From an uncultured Caryophanales bacterium (GTDB lineage Bacteria; Bacillota_I; Bacilli_A; RF39; UBA660): DNA of 40,390 nucleotides. The notes below the pieces were generated by a model that was not told the DNA's origin, did no database searches, and worked only from the letters and a program-made list of their open reading frames with translations. The translations under genes were made by a program, and so were the position numbers. This document shows positions 26,942-35,384 of the stretch, in pieces. The stretch's first letter is position 1. Each line of letters begins with the position of its first letter. The DNA lies in assembly GCA_946410555.1 (NCBI GenBank), contig CAMKAT010000009.1, positions 1-40,390 of the forward strand, written 5' to 3'.

Positions 26942-28075
26942 TTAATTGAATGCTTGATATCCACTAGTATCCTTAATAAAGTTAATATCAACATATATTT
27001 CAGCACCAGTAGAATCTGTTTCTAAACTGTCTATATCTTGTCCTTCAATCCATAAATAAACACGAGCTTTTGTAATACCATCTGGTATTGTAAATAATGG
27101 TTTATCAAAATCTGTTTCTTTTATAGTTTTTTGGAGAGCAAAATAGTTATAATCAATTTTACTAGAACCAGATATATTATCTTCAACATAAATAGGTCCT
27201 CCAGCATTTATCATTCCATATGTTGGGAACTCTTCATTATCTTTTAAATCTAAATTATATTTAGCTGCTCTTTCTCTAGAAAGCATTGTATGAAATTTAC
27301 TATTAGGTTCATAGATAATTGATTCACAATCATGATTACATTGAATATTTTGAATTGTTTTAGGATCAGAATCTAAAGGAACAGTTCCAACTTTAACAAT
27401 ACCAATTCTTAAAGAATTAACTAGTCCTTGCATTTCATCTCCAGAGTCTGATGTCATATATGCTGTTGTACCATCATCAAAATAAAGACTATCAGGAACT
27501 GGTGAACCAGTTTCATTTTTGAAGAATATATCAAAAGCTATATAGTTATTAAAAGCTCTTGGTTTTGAATCAACAACTTTTGTTGTATTAATAAAACCAT
27601 TTATCTTTTGTTTATTCTTATATCTAACTCCAGCAGATGAATATATATCAAAGAAGTAAGAATTATTATCCTTTATTCCATTTGATGATACAGGTGTAAG
27701 ACCAGATGCTGCCCATTGATTAACATGATTTGGATAGTTTTTTTTTAATCCATTTATCAATGTTTCACGAGATATTTCAATCGTATTATCAAAATTTATT
27801 CCATCAAAAGAAATAGAAAGACCGCTATTCTTTGAAACTATCATATTAAATTCTTTAATCTTAACGTTTAACGATGTAGAAAACCATGCATACGAAGAAA
27901 CTATTAATAAAACACCTATCATAAAAATAACAAAAACAGTTAAATATCTTCGATTTAATAATCTAGTAAATAATGATTCTTGTTTATTATTAACTATTTT
28001 TGAATTTGTTTTCTTTTTAGATTTTTGTTTTTTAATATTTTTTGATGCTCGATTAACTATTTTTTTATTAGTCAT
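26942..28075 (-). CDS. TasA-like fibre subunit paralogue, 377 residues
   Basis: A long Lys/Asn-rich cytosolic tail (about 1-40) and one helix (about 45-63) are followed by SSYAWFSTSLNVKIKEFN, then GLSISFDGINF. Shared landmarks with the next two genes are LTPVSSNG, NYIAFDIFFKN, VNSLRIGIVKVG, a Y/WEPN turn and the near-terminal RVYLWIEGQDID. Two cysteines (CNHDCE) are in the position of the larger paralogues' cysteines. It is separated from the upstream paralogue by a strong hairpin and therefore may be made in smaller amounts. Likely a minor subunit of the same surface fibre. Confidence 0.75.
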   Translation of the reverse strand: MTNKKIVNRASKNIKKQKSKKKTNSKIVNNKQESLFTRLLNRRYLTVFVIFMIGVLLIVSSYAWFSTSLNVKIKEFNMIVSKNSGLSISFDGINFDNTIEISRETLINGLKKNYPNHVNQWAASGLTPVSSNGIKDNNSYFFDIYSSAGVRYKNKQKINGFINTTKVVDSKPRAFNNYIAFDIFFKNETGSPVPDSLYFDDGTTAYMTSDSGDEMQGLVNSLRIGIVKVGTVPLDSDPKTIQNIQCNHDCESIIYEPNSKFHTMLSRERAAKYNLDLKDNEEFPTYGMINAGGPIYVEDNISGSSKIDYNYFALQKTIKETDFDKPLFTIPDGITKARVYLWIEGQDIDSLETDSTGAEIYVDINFIKDTSGYQAFN

Positions 28076-28100
28076 ATGATCACACCTTTAAATAATATAA

Positions 28101-28126
28101 ATGAAGAGTAAAAATTTACTCTTCAT
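28101..28126 (-). other. Intercistronic hairpin between subunit genes
   Basis: ATGAAGAGTAAA and TTTACTCTTCAT form a perfect 12-bp stem with a two-base loop. No T run follows, so it fits an mRNA stabiliser or partial block rather than a full terminator. Confidence 0.75.
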
Positions 28127-28155
28127 TCATATTTCTTGATAAACTAAATGAATTT

Positions 28156-29532
28156 TTATCCTTCATTAGTTGATGATTGAGTATCATTTTTTGGAGTGAT
28201 ATCTGTAGATGGTCCTTCATAATGAATGTCATCTTCAGTATATCTTTCCTTAGTGAATCCAAATTTAACTGAGATTTTCTTTCCTAATGATGCAAAATCA
28301 TAGTTATCAATATCTTGACCTTCGATCCAAATGTAAACTCTTACTTTAGTAATACTGTTTGGAGCTAAAGTCATGAATGTTGGTCTAGAAGTACCAGTTA
28401 AGTTCTTCATTGTATCTGTGAAATATGGGAAATCTACTAATTTGTAATCTCCACGAGCAGCTAATTTAGCAGATTCAGCAGATTTAGCTGATTCACTATC
28501 TAAAGTTTGTTTTAATGCAGTTTCATTTAAGTTAACAGCGTTATTATAAGCATTGTATGCAGCACTGTTAGCTAAATAAGTATTATATTGTTCACCATCA
28601 TAGATGTCTACATTATCATCAATACCAATTACTCTACTAATAGCATAAGTTTTATTACTTGTACCATCAGCAACTCCACTACATTTATCTGCATTATAAG
28701 ATGATGATAATGTTAAGTTTGTACCATCTTCTTTTCTAGTATTACAACTTGTTTCATACCAGTTAATAGCATTTTGTACGTGGTTAGTATCATTTGGTTC
28801 CCAAATTTGAGCTTGACGACAAATTCCTGTTACTTGAGCTTGGTCAGCACCAGCAGCTACATTTGTACAAGTAATGTCAGTAATATTATTTGTAGATGCA
28901 ACACCAGGAGTAGCTTCTACTCTACCAATTTGAGCAAAACCAACTCTTACTGAGTTTTCAATACCAGTTCCAGCAACACCACCGTTTGTTGAAACTTTAA
29001 CTTCTGAGTTAGTTGTTAAGAAGATATCTTCTTCATTTAACACATTATTTTCAGTATAGTATTCATTTCCTGAAAGGTTTTTAATAAATAAGTCAAATGC
29101 AACATATCCGTCACCTTCAATGAATCCTTTTTTACCTTCTGCAGTTTTATCATAATTGTGTACACGACTAGCAAGTAATCTATATCCACCTTTAGTAGTA
29201 GCTAAACTACCTTTTTCATACATTTGTAATCTTGAAACAGTAGAATCAATATCACCAACAGTAGAAACAGGAATAAGACCATTATCAGCCCATGTATTAG
29301 TATTTCCATTGTATGGAGTAGCATTCTTTGCATCTAATTCGTAAGACCAATTCTCACCATCCATAGATAAGAATAAACCTTCAGTTGTAGCAATTTCTAC
29401 ATCGAATGATGATACATTAACAGTTTTCATACCAACAAACCATGCGTATGTTCCAACACCAATTAAAATAGAGCAAAGAAAGCAAATAACAATTAGATTT
29501 CTAATTTTTCTATTTTTTCTGTTATTATTCAT
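28156..29532 (-). CDS. TasA-like major subunit paralogue B, 458 residues
   Basis: GAAAGGAAAA before the ATG at 29532 fixes the start; an earlier ATG at 29559 falls inside the upstream hairpin. One helix (about 8-27) precedes TYAWFVGMKTVNVSSFD. The sequence then parallels its upstream paralogue closely: GLFLSMDG, GLIPVSTVG, GYVAFDLFIKNLSG, GGVAGTGIENSVRVGFAQIG, WEPND and RVYIWIEGQDIDNYDF. A variable, Ala-rich segment of about 60 residues lies before LVDFPYFTDT. The conserved parts probably form the beta-sandwich core of a polymerising subunit, and the variable part a surface loop. Confidence 0.8.
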   Translation of the reverse strand: MNNNRKNRKIRNLIVICFLCSILIGVGTYAWFVGMKTVNVSSFDVEIATTEGLFLSMDGENWSYELDAKNATPYNGNTNTWADNGLIPVSTVGDIDSTVSRLQMYEKGSLATTKGGYRLLASRVHNYDKTAEGKKGFIEGDGYVAFDLFIKNLSGNEYYTENNVLNEEDIFLTTNSEVKVSTNGGVAGTGIENSVRVGFAQIGRVEATPGVASTNNITDITCTNVAAGADQAQVTGICRQAQIWEPNDTNHVQNAINWYETSCNTRKEDGTNLTLSSSYNADKCSGVADGTSNKTYAISRVIGIDDNVDIYDGEQYNTYLANSAAYNAYNNAVNLNETALKQTLDSESAKSAESAKLAARGDYKLVDFPYFTDTMKNLTGTSRPTFMTLAPNSITKVRVYIWIEGQDIDNYDFASLGKKISVKFGFTKERYTEDDIHYEGPSTDITPKNDTQSSTNEG

Positions 29533-29557
29533 AATTTTTTCCTTTCTTGGTTTAATC

Positions 29558-29584
29558 ATGCAAGAGTAATAAATACTCTTGCAT
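29558..29584 (-). other. Intercistronic hairpin between the two major subunit genes
   Basis: ATGCAAGAGTA and TACTCTTGCAT form a perfect 11-bp stem with a five-base loop, followed by no T run. It mirrors the hairpin at 28101-28126 in place and form, but the stem sequences differ. Confidence 0.75.
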
Positions 29585-29602
29585 ATTAAACATTATTTTT
29601 TA

Positions 29603-30883
29603 TTACTCACCATCATTTTCTTTTTTAGTATATTGGTAAGCTGGATGATTTTCTTTAACTACATCTGATGGAAGATCAGCACCTTCTGGATTTTCATAGT
29701 CAAAGTCTTCATCATAGAATCTTTCTTTAGATAGACCAAATGCTACAGATATTTTCTTTCCTAATGATGCAAAATCATAGTTGTCAACATCTTGTCCTTC
29801 AATCCAAATATAAACTCTTACTTTAGTAATACTGTTTGGAGCTAAAGTAACAAATGTTGGACGATTAACGCCTGTTAATGATTTTTCAGTATCAGTGAAA
29901 TAATCGTAAGCAAATAATTTACCTGCTTGAGCTGTATCAGAGATACTAGCTGTATAACCATTGTAGTCAGAACCATCGTATACATCTACTTGGTCACTGT
30001 AATCAATAACACCACCGATAGCGTTAGTTTGTACATAAAGTCCATCAGTTAATGTATTACAAGCACCACCATATGAAGCTGCTTGTGTTAAATCAGCACC
30101 ACTTCTTAACTTACAAGAAGTTGAATACCAATTGATTGCATTTTGTACATGATATTTATCATTTGGTTCCCAAATTTGTGCAGGACGATTAGCACAAATT
30201 CCAGTAACTTTTGAATCAGAACTACATGTGATTCCAGTAATTACTGATTGAGTTGTTTCAGTAGCCTCTACTCTACCGATTTGAGCAAAACCAACTCTTA
30301 CTGAGTTTTCAATACCAGTTCCAGCAACTCCACCGTTTGTTGAAACTTTAACTGCTGAATCAGGAGATAAATAAATTGGTTCCTCATTTAATACGTTTAA
30401 GTCTTTATAATATTCTTTACCTGAAAGGTTTTTAACGAATAAATCAAAAGCAACGTATCCGTCTTGTTCAGGTTGGCCTTCAGCTGTATTTTGAACTTGA
30501 CTAGCCATAATTCTATAACCACCTGGTGTAGTAGCAAAACTTCCCTTTTCATACATGATCATTCTAGAAGCATCTGTATCAATTACACCTACAGATGAAA
30601 CTGGAACTAATCCGCTTCCACCCCAGCTGTTTGTATTATTAGATGTGTTTACTTCTTTGAAGTTTTCTTGGTTAATAGAAACTGTATCTGACCAAGTAAC
30701 ACCATCTAATGATAATGATAAGCCATCGATTGCCGCAATTTGTACATCGAAGCTTGAAACATTAACTGTTTTCATACCAACGAACCATGCGTATGATCCT
30801 GTGATTAAAATTAATGCCATAATTGTGCATATAAAAAATAGACGTCTAGTTTTTCTAATATGCATGCTGTGTTTCTTTTTCAT
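29603..30883 (-). CDS. TasA-like major subunit paralogue A, 426 residues
   Basis: A basic N-terminus with one helix (about 13-32) is followed by SYAWFVGMKTVNVSSFD, then GLSLSLDGVTW. Most landmarks are shared with the downstream paralogue, including GGVAGTGIENSVRVGFAQIG and RVYIWIEGQDVDNYDF, showing a tandem duplication. Paired cysteines (ITCSSD, GICANR, TSCKLR, GGACNT) may form disulfides outside the cell. AGAGGA precedes the ATG, 14 bases after the previous stop. As the second gene behind the strongest promoter of the locus, it is the best candidate for the main structural subunit. The TasA-like call rests on pattern and context. Confidence 0.8.
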   Translation of the reverse strand: MKKKHSMHIRKTRRLFFICTIMALILITGSYAWFVGMKTVNVSSFDVQIAAIDGLSLSLDGVTWSDTVSINQENFKEVNTSNNTNSWGGSGLVPVSSVGVIDTDASRMIMYEKGSFATTPGGYRIMASQVQNTAEGQPEQDGYVAFDLFVKNLSGKEYYKDLNVLNEEPIYLSPDSAVKVSTNGGVAGTGIENSVRVGFAQIGRVEATETTQSVITGITCSSDSKVTGICANRPAQIWEPNDKYHVQNAINWYSTSCKLRSGADLTQAASYGGACNTLTDGLYVQTNAIGGVIDYSDQVDVYDGSDYNGYTASISDTAQAGKLFAYDYFTDTEKSLTGVNRPTFVTLAPNSITKVRVYIWIEGQDVDNYDFASLGKKISVAFGLSKERFYDEDFDYENPEGADLPSDVVKENHPAYQYTKKENDGE

Positions 30884-30897
30884 GTTTAATCCTCTTT

Positions 30898-31596
30898 CTA
30901 AATCTCTGTATGTTCTGAAACAAAATTCATTGAAATTTTGATTTCACCACCCAAAATGTTATCATTACATTCTGGATCTGAACCCTCAATCCATAAAACT
31001 ATTGTATACTTGTCAACATCTCCGGGGTTAAAATCAGTTTTATGATCAACCGTAATTACACCATCCTTAGCAAACGGAGTAGTTTCTTTCTCAGGTGTGT
31101 TTTTTGCAGATAGTTTAGCATAAGTTACAAATTCAGAGTTTTTATAGACGCGAATTCTTACTGCCTCATCCACTTGCTTAATAACGTCATCAATTACTAT
31201 TTCGCTGTAGTAATCTACTACTTGATTTCCTGTATTTTCAACAAAGAAAGTATAAGCTAAATAGTTTTTGCCGTTATGCGAGCCACCATTGCTTTCATCA
31301 ATATCTTCGGGAAGCCATTTGTATGATATATTGTCAAAAGACTCAGGTGACTTGGCATATAACTCAGACCTAAACACTTTATAGTTAGGATCATCATAAA
31401 TGATTACTCCTTGCTCATAATAAAGGTTATCATCTAGAGATATGCAGAAGCTTTCATTATTATAAATAATACCAAATACAAAATATGAAAGTATAAGCAC
31501 AAAAAAAATGGACAACAAGAGAAGTTTCACTATTTTGTTGGTTTTCTTTTGATGTTTGTATCTTTTAATAGTTGAAGTTATTCTCTTGTCATCCAT
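30898..31596 (-). CDS. First gene of the subunit operon: anchored TasA-like protein, 232 residues
   Basis: A cytosolic basic tail (about 1-22) and one helix (about 23-45) are followed by a beta-rich outer domain with LAYTFFVENTG, EAVRIRVYKN and, near the end, YTIVLWIEGSDPECND. The last matches the RVYxWIEGQDxD landmark of the three larger subunits, so it belongs to the same family but is shorter and lacks the YAWF motif. Base use is visibly less AT-rich than in its neighbours, suggesting stronger constraint or a different history. It may be the fibre base or initiator, being promoter-proximal. AAGGAAG precedes the ATG. Confidence 0.72.
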   Translation of the reverse strand: MDDKRITSTIKRYKHQKKTNKIVKLLLLSIFFVLILSYFVFGIIYNNESFCISLDDNLYYEQGVIIYDDPNYKVFRSELYAKSPESFDNISYKWLPEDIDESNGGSHNGKNYLAYTFFVENTGNQVVDYYSEIVIDDVIKQVDEAVRIRVYKNSEFVTYAKLSAKNTPEKETTPFAKDGVITVDHKTDFNPGDVDKYTIVLWIEGSDPECNDNILGGEIKISMNFVSEHTEI

Positions 31597-31679
31597 AAGC
31601 TGCTTCCTTCATAAAAATTTTTTAAGCATATCAGAGATTGTTATACACTTAATTTTGATATCCTTTATAATATACTTAA

Positions 31680-31708
31680 ATTATATTCATAATTTTTTTT
31701 CATGTCAA
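31680..31708 (-). promoter_or_regulatory. Consensus promoter of the subunit operon
   Basis: TTGACA (31703-31708), exactly 17 bases, then TATAAT (31680-31685) on the minus strand: a perfect sigma-A match. It leaves an untranslated leader of about 75 bases before the ATG at 31596. Confidence 0.88.
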
Positions 31709-31748
31709 CATAAAACATTTTATTTTTATTTAAGATAATTTTTTCACT

Positions 31749-31774
31749 AAAAAAGACTAGTTATCTAGTCTTTT
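31749..31774 (-). terminator. Terminator of the lipoprotein gene
   Basis: AAGACTAG and CTAGTCTT arms with a three- to four-base loop and a T run on the minus strand, about five bases after the stop codon. Confidence 0.85.
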
Positions 31775-31779
31775 ATTCA

Positions 31780-32301
31780 TTATGGAGTAAGTGTTTTACT
31801 TTTGACACTTTCTTCATTAGTAAGTTCTATAACTGTTCCTGGTGCACTATAGTCATATCCATCAATAAGATCATTATAAACAGATGTTGCTTCGACTGTT
31901 TTGTTGTTAATAAACCAAACATCATATCCAGGAGTTCTAGATCCATACCCAGATTTTTCAGTCCATGGTTCAATATCTAAAATTTCATATCCTTCAGGAA
32001 TTTCAACTTGACCACCTTTAACATTAGCAGTACTAATTATATTTATTTGATTATTAATTCTTACAAAAAATACGTGTGTATATGGATCAAATACTTTTGT
32101 TTCATCAGCTTGTACTTCTTCGCTTGATGTTGTTTCTGCGGTAACTTCATCGACTGGTGTTACTTCCGAAGGAACTTCTTCCTCGATAGAGATGTCAGTT
32201 TTGCTTTCTGAAGCTACTTCTTCTCCACAACTAGTAAGTGTACTAACACTAATTACTGATGCTAGTGCCAAAGCCATTAAATTCTTTTTGCTTTTTTTCA
32301 T
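31780..32301 (-). CDS. Putative lipoprotein, 173 residues
   Basis: AGGAGG before the ATG at 32301 fixes the start. A signal peptide ends in the lipobox LTSC (about residue 24-27), so the cysteine would be lipidated and the protein held on the outer face of the membrane. An acidic Glu/Thr/Val linker (about 28-70) leads to a small domain with THVFFVRINNQINIIS and WFINNKTVEATSVYNDL. No family is recognised. It is a single-gene unit upstream of the subunit operon and in the same orientation. A relation to the fibre locus is possible but unproven. Confidence 0.75.
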   Translation of the reverse strand: MKKSKKNLMALALASVISVSTLTSCGEEVASESKTDISIEEEVPSEVTPVDEVTAETTSSEEVQADETKVFDPYTHVFFVRINNQINIISTANVKGGQVEIPEGYEILDIEPWTEKSGYGSRTPGYDVWFINNKTVEATSVYNDLIDGYDYSAPGTVIELTNEESVKSKTLTP

Positions 32302-32401
32302 TTTTATCCTCCTAATAATAGTTTCGTTCAAGTATTAATTATTCAAACTACTCCTTCTTTATCATTATATATTACTGTCTTTTTTTATTTTGTCAACTTT
32401 T
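32302..32401 (-). promoter_or_regulatory. Leader and promoter region of the lipoprotein gene
   Basis: TTGACA occurs shortly after the stop of the pfkB remnant, followed by AT-rich TAATATATAAT, giving a non-ideal spacing of about 17-21 bases to a -10. Nothing else is seen in this gap. Confidence 0.45.
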
Positions 32402-32605
32402 TTAATCTTTAGCTAAATGAAACATACCATAGTCTTTAATAGATTCTGTTGCATAATTAACTGCTGTTTGAAGAGCTTCTTCATTACTCTTACCAATTGA
32501 TTTAAGTGCATAAAATACTCCTGTTACACGGTCTTCTGCTTCACTCTTATCAACTACACAATCACAAAGTGGTGCTTCAACTGTAAAAGTCTTTTCAGGA
32601 GATAA
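32402..32605 (-). pseudogene. 3' remnant of a PfkB-family kinase gene
   Basis: The minus strand is open from EKTFTVEAP to a TAA at 32402. It aligns with the C-terminal part of the kinase at 1-794: by my count 46 of 57 compared residues agree. The signature has decayed from DKTGAGD to DKSEAED, removing both glycines of the GAGD motif. There is no start codon, promoter or N-terminal two thirds. The remnant begins at the T run of the upstream terminator, as if the gene had been cut there. Confidence 0.85.
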
Positions 32606-32636
32606 AAAAAGACTAGTTTTTTTATTTAATCTAGCC
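32604..32636 (-). terminator. Terminator of the dockerin/beta-helix gene
   Basis: GGCTAG and CTAGTC arms around a long A/T loop, followed by seven T on the minus strand. The loop is longer than in the other copies of this terminator type. Confidence 0.65.
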
Positions 32637-35237
32637 TTAATTTTTTATTATACTTCCATAACTATTATTATTAGTAAATGTTGTATTTGTAACATTAAAT
32701 GTTACTTTATTATTACTTGATACAGAACTATTTAAATCACCATACCAAATCTTATAAGCATAACCACTATTATTAAACGTTGAATTACTAATGTTATATA
32801 CTACTTCATTAGTAGATTTAGTAGTTACATCAAATACATTCCCAGTAGATGTTATATTTAAATTATCATAATTATAAGTACCATTATTATTATATTCATT
32901 AACTAATGCACCTTTTATACTAGTAGTTATATTAGATACATTATAACAATTTCTAAATATATTTTTTGCTTCGATAGGACTACCATCAGTTTTAGATAAC
33001 GTTTCATTATCTATAGATAAAACACCTACATATATTCCCGAGAAATTATTTGCATTATTAGTGAAGTTATTAACTTTAATAGTATTATTCTTAACTTGTG
33101 CAATTTTTCTTCTATCTTTAATAATGTTTCCGATTGATGCATTTTCAGATATTATAGTATTATTTTCAAATTTAATATCTGAGATTGCTACTTCTTCATG
33201 TTCTGGTTCACCTATCATAACTATTGTGCTACCATTTGCAAGGCCACTTGCTTTGTTTGAATTAATTATAATTGTATTATCATGGAAATTTAAGTTTTCA
33301 TTAATACCTTGGATTGCATCTTCATGTTGTTTAATACCCATTGATAATATTTTATAACTGTATTGTTCTTTAGTTATTGTATTATTGTGAACATTAATAT
33401 TTCTTGCTTCAGCTGTTTCATAATTAGCTGCAATGAAGAATGTAGATACTGCAACTCCTTTATCAATAAATGATGAATCATATAATTCTACATCTTCTAA
33501 GATACCATTCCAAGCATCAATCCATATTGATTCATCTTGTCCATTTTTTTCACCATATACATTGCTAATTACAATATTTTTAGAAGTATGATTTTGATAA
33601 CGTTCTCTTATACACATATGAGTTGTTAAACCAAGATTACTTGTATATATTTTACTAGTTATATTATCAATTCTAGTATTTGTATTAGATGTATATAAAT
33701 CTATTGAATTAACTCCATAAGTATTACCTTCACCTGTAGTAAATTCACAATTTTTAATTGAACTATTATCAGTAAAGAAGAATCTTACAACAAATATATG
33801 ATTCATATGAACTCCAGTAGATAAATCTTCTTGTTTATCAACTTCAAATTTTAATGAATTAATATTAACTGTATCTTTTTCTGATGAAGTTTTACCATTT
33901 CTATCATTTGCAAATGCATGTTCTTTATCACTTGCATATATCATTATTTTAGCGTTAGAGCCACCAATTATATTTCCTGATGTAAATAATATTGTCTTTG
34001 TTACATTATATGTTCCATCTGGTATATAAATAGTATTACAATCATCTTTCTTTAATTGATTAAATGCTAATTGTAATTTTGTCGATTCATCACCTTCACC
34101 ATTACCAATTAAACCAAATTGTTTAACATTAATAGTATTATTTTCTGGTATTAATTTAGCTACATTACCATTATCAAGTTTTATATATCTACCATTATCA
34201 ATTGTTTGTTTATTACTACTTTCAATTAAATAATAACCATTACCACCATCACCATAACTATAATAACCATTAGTAATAACATAATTACCCACTTCTAAAT
34301 TAGAAGATTTTAATTCACTTACATTATTTACCTCAAAAGCACTATCATCTATATTATTTTTATTATAAGTATTCATAGTTAACTTTGCACTAAATGATAC
34401 ATTACTATTATCATCTTGAGGCAATGTATCTTGTTCAAAAAGAATCGTTAAAGTATATTCATGAGTTTCACCTGAATTAATTGAACATCCATTAACTATT
34501 TTAGATTCTTCACCACTTATACTTGGAACTACTCTTTTATCTGCTGGACATCCTTTTGCTGATTCTAATTTATAAACTAAATCACTCTTATCATTAAAAG
34601 TATTAACTATATCAGATAAATAGATATCATAATTTGTAGTATTAGATCCATTATTTTTAACACTAAATGTTTTAGTTATAGAGTCACCTGGATTTGAATT
34701 AACTAATTCTATATTACTGTTATCTATATTTAACTTAATATCATTATCTACAACCTTAATAGATGTTTTACCTTTATAAAAATTATATAACTTAGATACA
34801 TCTCCTAAAGATATATCCTTTTTACTTGTTAATAAACCAGCTTGATATTTATATCCAGCAATATTATTATTTTTTCTATAATGATTATACATTAAAGATA
34901 CATCACTAAGTGAAATAGAACCATCACCAGTAACATCACCTAATAATACTATTTTATATTTTTTACCATTTACATCAATGCTATATCCTGTTCCTATATT
35001 ACCTTTATTTATTTTTTCTTGATTAGTATTATATAATTCATAACCAGATATATTGTTAATATTATTTATAAATTCTTCTTTAGATAGATTTAATCCAGTA
35101 GGAACAGCATATATCTTGTTACCTATGATTTTATATACATTAGATGACATTTCACCTGATGCATATGAAAATTTAATAATTAATGTTGTTACAAATAATA
35201 CAAACAATAAAATAAATGCTAAATATCTTTTCTTCAT
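32637..35237 (-). CDS. Secreted protein with dockerin-like module and right-handed beta-helix, 866 residues
   Basis: The start is taken at 35237 (MKKRYLAF), with AGAGATGA as binding site; the ATG at 35246 is too close to it. Domains in order: signal anchor (about 5-27); the IYAVPT module shared with the two GH5 proteins; dockerin-like repeats (about 97-155; GDVTGDGSISLSD, then KKDISLGDVSKLYNFY); an Ig/CARDB-like domain (about 165-290); then a pectate-lyase-3-type beta-helix (from about 370) opening with NVKQFGLIGNGEGDES and IYIPDGTYNV, with Asn-rich coils to the end. Family members bind or cleave polysaccharides; no catalytic residues can be named safely. Confidence 0.82.
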   Translation of the reverse strand: MKKRYLAFILLFVLFVTTLIIKFSYASGEMSSNVYKIIGNKIYAVPTGLNLSKEEFINNINNISGYELYNTNQEKINKGNIGTGYSIDVNGKKYKIVLLGDVTGDGSISLSDVSLMYNHYRKNNNIAGYKYQAGLLTSKKDISLGDVSKLYNFYKGKTSIKVVDNDIKLNIDNSNIELVNSNPGDSITKTFSVKNNGSNTTNYDIYLSDIVNTFNDKSDLVYKLESAKGCPADKRVVPSISGEESKIVNGCSINSGETHEYTLTILFEQDTLPQDDNSNVSFSAKLTMNTYNKNNIDDSAFEVNNVSELKSSNLEVGNYVITNGYYSYGDGGNGYYLIESSNKQTIDNGRYIKLDNGNVAKLIPENNTINVKQFGLIGNGEGDESTKLQLAFNQLKKDDCNTIYIPDGTYNVTKTILFTSGNIIGGSNAKIMIYASDKEHAFANDRNGKTSSEKDTVNINSLKFEVDKQEDLSTGVHMNHIFVVRFFFTDNSSIKNCEFTTGEGNTYGVNSIDLYTSNTNTRIDNITSKIYTSNLGLTTHMCIRERYQNHTSKNIVISNVYGEKNGQDESIWIDAWNGILEDVELYDSSFIDKGVAVSTFFIAANYETAEARNINVHNNTITKEQYSYKILSMGIKQHEDAIQGINENLNFHDNTIIINSNKASGLANGSTIVMIGEPEHEEVAISDIKFENNTIISENASIGNIIKDRRKIAQVKNNTIKVNNFTNNANNFSGIYVGVLSIDNETLSKTDGSPIEAKNIFRNCYNVSNITTSIKGALVNEYNNNGTYNYDNLNITSTGNVFDVTTKSTNEVVYNISNSTFNNSGYAYKIWYGDLNSSVSSNNKVTFNVTNTTFTNNNSYGSIIKN

Positions 35238-35266
35238 GTCTATCATCTCTATTCTAATTATATCAT

Positions 35267-35305
35267 AAAAAAATAGATTAAGTTTCCACTTAATCTATTA
35301 AAAAA
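35267..35305 (-). terminator. Terminator of the frameshifted gene, abutting the next promoter
   Basis: AATAGATTAAGT and ACTTAATCTATT arms, four-base loop, then seven T on the minus strand, followed directly by TATGATATAAT. Confidence 0.85.
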
Positions 35306-35384
35306 TATTTTTTTACTTTCTGACTTTATAGTAGCTGTTGAAGCCTTAATTTCAACTCCTTTATCATTTACATTATGACCATAT

